From: Clostridiales bacterium
GTDB taxonomy: Bacteria > Bacillota > Clostridia > Peptostreptococcales > Anaerovoracaceae
Assembly: GCA_009778415.1 (NCBI GenBank)
Contig: WRJV01000329.1
Coordinates: 1 to 17,343, forward strand
DNA: 17,343 nt
Reading direction: 5' to 3'
Below, piece after piece: positions 13,937 through 17,343 of the stretch; the stretch's first letter is position 1, and each line of letters opens with the position of its first letter. Under the pieces are notes generated by a model. The model had not been told where the DNA came from, ran no database searches, and worked only from the letters and a program-made list of their open reading frames with translations. Made by a program: the position numbers and the translations under genes.

Positions 13937-14671
13937 ATGGAGAAAAGCTATAAAATCAAATTCGATTACCATACTCATACATACTACTCGCACGGGAAGG
14001 GCAGGATAGAGGACAATGTCCGCGCAGCTGCTCAAAAGGGCCTGACCGGCATTGCGGTTGCGGATCACGGGCCGGGCCACCTGTTTTACGGCATCGACAA
14101 GAGGGAAATACAAGACATGCGCCTTGAGATAGACCTGTTGAGGAAAATTTACACGGAAATGGACATTTTTCTATCTGTTGAAGCCAATATTTGCGATTTC
14201 GGGAACTGTTTGGACATCGGGGAAAGCGACCTTGCAGAATACGATTTTATAATAGCCGGTTACCATTACGCCACGCGCAACGGCAGGACCGTGAGGAATT
14301 TCATGCACAGCCACAGCCCGTTTGGCCTGCCCGGGCGCGGCAGGCTGATGTGCAAGAACACTGACATGGCGCTGAAAGCGATTTACGAAAACCCGATCAA
14401 GATTTTCACCCACCCGGGGGACAAGGGGCCTTTTGACGTGTTTGAGATAGCAAAGGCGTGCGCCGACCGGGGCACGTACCTTGAGATAAACGACCACCAC
14501 GAGCACTTGTCGGCAGAGGCGATAAGGATTGCGGCAAAGACGGATGCGGCATTTGTCATAAGCAGCGACGCGCATACGCCCGAAGGTGTGGGCTCATGCG
14601 AAAGAGGCATAAAGAGGGCCTTGGATGCGGGCATCGACATGGGCAGGATAGTGAACATTGTAGAGTGCTGA
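13937..14671 (+). CDS. PHP-domain phosphoesterase (histidinol-phosphatase-like)
   Basis: A 244-residue PHP-family metal hydrolase with motifs DYHTHTYYSHG (H12, H14, H19), VADHGPGH (43-44 region), a central SVEANI glutamate, FTHPGD and SSDAHTPEGVG. These supply the trinuclear metal site of PHP phosphatases (YcdX/HisJ-like). The natural substrate is uncertain; no other histidine genes are nearby, so a role tied to the murB-rapZ-whiA cluster is more likely than histidine synthesis. The start is ATG 13937, one base after the murB stop; TTG 13922, inside murB, is a weaker option. A gene of this type commonly sits between murB and rapZ in Clostridia. Confidence 0.85.
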   Translation: MEKSYKIKFDYHTHTYYSHGKGRIEDNVRAAAQKGLTGIAVADHGPGHLFYGIDKREIQDMRLEIDLLRKIYTEMDIFLSVEANICDFGNCLDIGESDLAEYDFIIAGYHYATRNGRTVRNFMHSHSPFGLPGRGRLMCKNTDMALKAIYENPIKIFTHPGDKGPFDVFEIAKACADRGTYLEINDHHEHLSAEAIRIAAKTDAAFVISSDAHTPEGVGSCERGIKRALDAGIDMGRIVNIVEC

Positions 14672-14683
14672 AAGGAGATCAAT

Positions 14684-15532
14684 TTGCAGGCGGTTATTGT
14701 TACAGGGCTTTCCGGCGCCGGGAAAACGCAGGCTATTATTTGTTTGGAGGACATGGGCTATTACTGCATAGACAACATGCCGCCGGCCCTGATAAAAAAT
14801 TTCATCGGCCTTGCCATGCGGGAAAAGAGCAGAACGGAAAGGGCGGCTTTTGTGATGGATGTCCGGGGCGGCGAGTTTTTTTCCGACATTGAATCGTGCT
14901 TGGCTGATTTGAGGAACATGGGGGTCTCGTACAAGCTTGTTTTCCTTGAAGCGTCTGACGAGGCGCTCATCCGCAGGTTCAACGAAACGAGGAGGGCACA
15001 CCCGCTGTCGGGAAGCTTTTCGACTGGCATCGGCATCCAGAAGGAAAGGGAAGCCTTGGAAGGGATACGGGGCATAGCTGATTTTATAATCGACACGTCC
15101 AACATGAAATCAATGAGGCTCAGGGAGGAAATCAAGCAGATTTTCGCCGGCGCGGACGAGGTGGCGGGCTTTACCGTAAACATCGAGTCTTTCGGGTTCA
15201 AAAACGGCATCCCCCTCGATGCGGACATGGTGCTTGACGTGAGGTTCATACCAAACCCGTATTACGTGGCCACCTTGAAAAAACTGACCGGGAACAACAA
15301 AAAAGTAAGGCAGTACGTCATGAAATTTCCGGAGAGCAAAAGCTTCGTAAAAAAAGTGGACGAGCTGGTAAACGACATGATCCCCTGCTTCATCAGGGAG
15401 GGCAAGCATCATTTGAACATCGCTTTTGGCTGCACCGGCGGGCAGCACCGTTCCGTGGCGATGGCAAACGAGTTTTCGGAGATGTTCAATGCTCAGGGCA
15501 AAAGGACAATTGCGGAGCATAGAGATATATAA
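14684..15532 (+). CDS. rapZ: RNase adapter / nucleotide-binding protein RapZ (YvcJ)
   Basis: A 282-residue ATP/GTP-binding protein. Walker A is GLSGAGKT (8-15), followed by LEDMGYYCIDNMP, FVMDVRGGEFF, LVFLEASDE, RFNETRRAHPLSG and, in the C-terminal sensor domain, IGCTGGQHRSV-like FGCTGGQHRSVAMANEF. Full RapZ/YvcJ family length. In Enterobacteria RapZ controls GlmZ/GlmY sRNAs and amino-sugar synthesis; in Firmicutes the role of YvcJ is less clear, with links to cell wall and competence. The start is TTG 14684 with AAGGAG at 14672-14677. The position downstream of murB and the PHP gene is typical; the usual next gene, yvcK, is missing here. Confidence 0.95.
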   Translation: MQAVIVTGLSGAGKTQAIICLEDMGYYCIDNMPPALIKNFIGLAMREKSRTERAAFVMDVRGGEFFSDIESCLADLRNMGVSYKLVFLEASDEALIRRFNETRRAHPLSGSFSTGIGIQKEREALEGIRGIADFIIDTSNMKSMRLREEIKQIFAGADEVAGFTVNIESFGFKNGIPLDADMVLDVRFIPNPYYVATLKKLTGNNKKVRQYVMKFPESKSFVKKVDELVNDMIPCFIREGKHHLNIAFGCTGGQHRSVAMANEFSEMFNAQGKRTIAEHRDI

Positions 15533-15575
15533 GGCAGCGCAACTATTAATTTCAAAGGAAAACAGGAGGGAAGAA

Positions 15576-16400
15576 ATGGAAAAATTGATTATTGCAGCAG
15601 CGATTTGCGGCGCTGAGGTGACAAAGGAGAACAACCCGGCAGTGCCGTACACGGTTGATGAAATCGTCAGGGAGGCCAAGTCGGCATACGACGCAGGGGC
15701 AGCGGTCATCCATCTTCACGTCAGGGAGGACGACGGGACGCCGACGCAGAGCAAGGACCGCTTTCAGGAATGCGTCGAGGCTATCCTAAAAGTGTGCCCG
15801 GATGTTATTATACAGCCATCGACAGGCGGGGCGCTGGGCATGAGCGACTTGGAAAGGCTGCAATCCACGGAAATAGTGCCTACGCCGGAATTTGCGACGC
15901 TTGATTGCGGGACATGCAATTTCGGGGGCGATGAAATTTTCGTCAACACCGACAACACGATTTTCAATTTCGCTAAGATCATGAAGGAGCGCGGGATCAA
16001 GCCGGAGCTTGAATGCTTCGACAAGGGGATGATCGACATAGCGCTCAAGGCAGACAAAAAAGGGCTGCTCGAACACCCGATGCATTTTGATTTCGTCCTC
16101 GGCGTACAGATGGCTGCAACGCTCAGGGACCTGGCTTTCTGCGTGGGGAGCATACCGCCGGGAAGCACTTGGACGGCATGCGCAATCGGGCGGTTTGAAT
16201 TTGACATCGCTGCGGGCGCGATAATAATGGGAGGCCATGTGCGGGTCGGGTTTGAGGACAACCTGTATCTGGAGAAGGGGGTCCTTGCCAAGAGCAACGG
16301 CGAACTGGTTGAAAAAGCCGTCAAGCTGGCGAAGCTCTTGGGAAGGGAAATCGCAACCCCCGACGAGGCCCGCAAAATTCTCAGCATAGCGAAAAAATAA
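15576..16400 (+). CDS. kce: 3-keto-5-aminohexanoate cleavage enzyme (BKACE family)
   Basis: A 274-residue Zn-dependent beta-keto acid cleavage enzyme. Kce converts 3-keto-5-aminohexanoate plus acetyl-CoA into 3-aminobutyryl-CoA plus acetoacetate in lysine fermentation. The TIM barrel carries CGAEVTKENNPAVPYT (E14), VIHLHVREDDG (Zn ligands H46, H48), QPSTGGALGMSDLERL, TLDCGTCNFGGDEIFVN, HFDFVLGVQM and GGHVRVGFEDN (third ligand E227), matching the Kce group rather than generic BKACE members. The start is ATG 15576 with AGGAGG at 15564-15569; an earlier in-frame start inside rapZ has no ribosome site. It lies 43 nt after rapZ and 22 nt before whiA, with no other lysine-fermentation gene in the window. 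Arg codons are mixed (5 of 10 AGR), so it is not clearly foreign. The true substrate needs biochemical proof. Confidence 0.88.
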   Translation: MEKLIIAAAICGAEVTKENNPAVPYTVDEIVREAKSAYDAGAAVIHLHVREDDGTPTQSKDRFQECVEAILKVCPDVIIQPSTGGALGMSDLERLQSTEIVPTPEFATLDCGTCNFGGDEIFVNTDNTIFNFAKIMKERGIKPELECFDKGMIDIALKADKKGLLEHPMHFDFVLGVQMAATLRDLAFCVGSIPPGSTWTACAIGRFEFDIAAGAIIMGGHVRVGFEDNLYLEKGVLAKSNGELVEKAVKLAKLLGREIATPDEARKILSIAKK

Positions 16401-16422
16401 GAGTTCGCAAAGGGAAACCTCC

Positions 16423-17343
16423 ATGTCTTTCGCCGCCGACACAAAAAACGAGCTCGCGCATGTCGCGACTGAAAAAAAGTGCTGCATGCTTGCGGAGATC
16501 GCAGGCTTTGTCCGCATGTGCGGGACTGTCAAGCCAAGCGGCGGCGAAAGGATGACGATTGTCGTCCACACGGAGAACCCTGCGCTGGCCAGGCGGTTCA
16601 AAATGCTCCTCAAGGAGTATTTCAAGATAAACGCCGATCTGGAAATCGCTAAGTCTGCGGGCCTTAAGAAAGGCCGTGCATACTACCTGAACATCCCGCC
16701 TGAAGAAAAGAGCGAGCAGGTGCTCAGGGAAACCGGCATACTGATGGTCCGCGAGGGCCTCAACTACTTCAGCGACGGCGTGTACGATGGGCTCATTAAG
16801 ACCAAGTGCTGCAGGAAAGCCTACTTGCGAGGCTTTTTTTTGGGTTCCGGGACGATAAGCGACCCAGAAAAAGGCTACCACATCGAATTTGTGTGCAATA
16901 CTGAGGCGCTAGCCGCTGACGTGAAAAAGCTGATCAACAGCTTTGTCGGCATCCACGCCAAGGCGGTGAAGCGAAAGAAAAGCTTTGTCGTGTACGTCAA
17001 GGATTCTGGGCAGATAACCGACATACTGAACATAATGGGTGCGCATTCCCACTTGCTGGTGTTCGAGAACGTAAAAATCATGAAGGAGATGCGCAACAAA
17101 GCAAACCGCGTCCTCAACTGCGACAGCGCGAACTTGGACAAAACAGTGAATGCCGCCGAACGGCAAATCAGCTGCATAAGGAAAGTGGAAGCAAAAAAAG
17201 GCCTGGGGTTCTTTCCGGACAAGCTTTTTGAGGTTGCCGTGCTGCGGCTGGAAAACCCGGAAGCAAGCCTTGCAGAACTCGCCGGCATGATGGACCCGCC
17301 GATGAAGAAGTCCGGCGTCAACAACAGGCTGAGGAAAATAGAG
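16423..17343 (+). CDS. whiA: DNA-binding protein WhiA (3' end cut by window)
   Basis: 307 codons are visible and open at the window end; the family is about 310-320 residues, so only a few residues are missing. WhiA is a transcription factor for sporulation and septation genes in Actinobacteria and affects division and chromosome segregation in Firmicutes. The N-terminal half is a LAGLIDADG-like fold without nuclease function (YLRGFFLGSGTISDPEKGYHIEF at 135-157). The linker is NRVLNCDSANLDKTVNAAERQ, and the C-terminal HTH has LAELAGMMDPPMKKSGVNNRLRKI. The start is ATG 16423, just after a weak AGGGAAACC ribosome region. It is the last gene of the murB-PHP-rapZ-kce run. Confidence 0.94.
   Translation, partial: MSFAADTKNELAHVATEKKCCMLAEIAGFVRMCGTVKPSGGERMTIVVHTENPALARRFKMLLKEYFKINADLEIAKSAGLKKGRAYYLNIPPEEKSEQVLRETGILMVREGLNYFSDGVYDGLIKTKCCRKAYLRGFFLGSGTISDPEKGYHIEFVCNTEALAADVKKLINSFVGIHAKAVKRKKSFVVYVKDSGQITDILNIMGAHSHLLVFENVKIMKEMRNKANRVLNCDSANLDKTVNAAERQISCIRKVEAKKGLGFFPDKLFEVAVLRLENPEASLAELAGMMDPPMKKSGVNNRLRKIE

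Overview
The window looks like a chromosomal segment of an anaerobic, amino-acid-fermenting Clostridia-type Firmicute. Pointers are the murB - PHP phosphatase - rapZ - whiA cluster, strong AGGAGG-type ribosome binding sites with frequent GTG/TTG starts, and oxygen-sensitive or fermentative enzymes (PreT/PreA, a carboxyltransferase of the oxaloacetate decarboxylase type, a 3-keto-5-aminohexanoate cleavage enzyme, a sigma-54 activator). Placement near amino-acid-fermenting families such as the Anaerovoracaceae is a guess. Native genes use mostly AGG/AGA for arginine (16 of 19 in preT).

Layout. (1) 1-1560: an HTH plus HipA-like kinase gene with foreign codon use (2 of 39 Arg codons are AGR), three terminator-like hairpins, a tRNA-Gly(CCC) on the minus strand, and an inverted 13-nt copy of that tRNA's T-arm between them. 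This looks like the edge of an acquired island beside a tRNA. (2) 1560-1826: a regulatory region with back-to-back promoters, for the tRNA (minus) and preT (plus); the preT promoter is dressed with phased CTGTAA half-sites. (3) 1827-5271: preT-preA (NAD(P)H-linked dihydropyrimidine dehydrogenase) and a DMT/EamA transporter. (4) 5357-10260: a beta-CASP metallo-beta-lactamase RNase, a GAF-like/PAS/AAA+/Fis sigma-54 activator, and a class III (GABA-type) aminotransferase. (5) 10262-10747 minus: a YfcE/MJ0936-type phosphodiesterase, divergent from (6) 10875-12999: a biotin-dependent carboxyltransferase without its biotin domain, followed by a Fic-fold protein whose catalytic motif has decayed. (7) 13024-17343: murB, PHP phosphatase, rapZ, a kce/BKACE gene and whiA (cut by the window end). 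kce sits exactly where yvcK normally lies between rapZ and whiA.

How they may fit together: PreTA reduces uracil/thymine, the sigma-54 activator probably senses a metabolite and controls neighbouring amino-acid catabolism, and the aminotransferase and Kce handle amino and keto acids feeding fermentation. MurB, RapZ and WhiA are cell-wall and division housekeeping. The points most worth a second look are the inactivated Fic protein, kce replacing yvcK, the preT operator array, and the T-arm mimic beside the HipA-like kinase. No CRISPR array, rRNA or complete insertion sequence was seen. The only gene-free stretch over 300 bases is 1340-1826, and its contents are listed.
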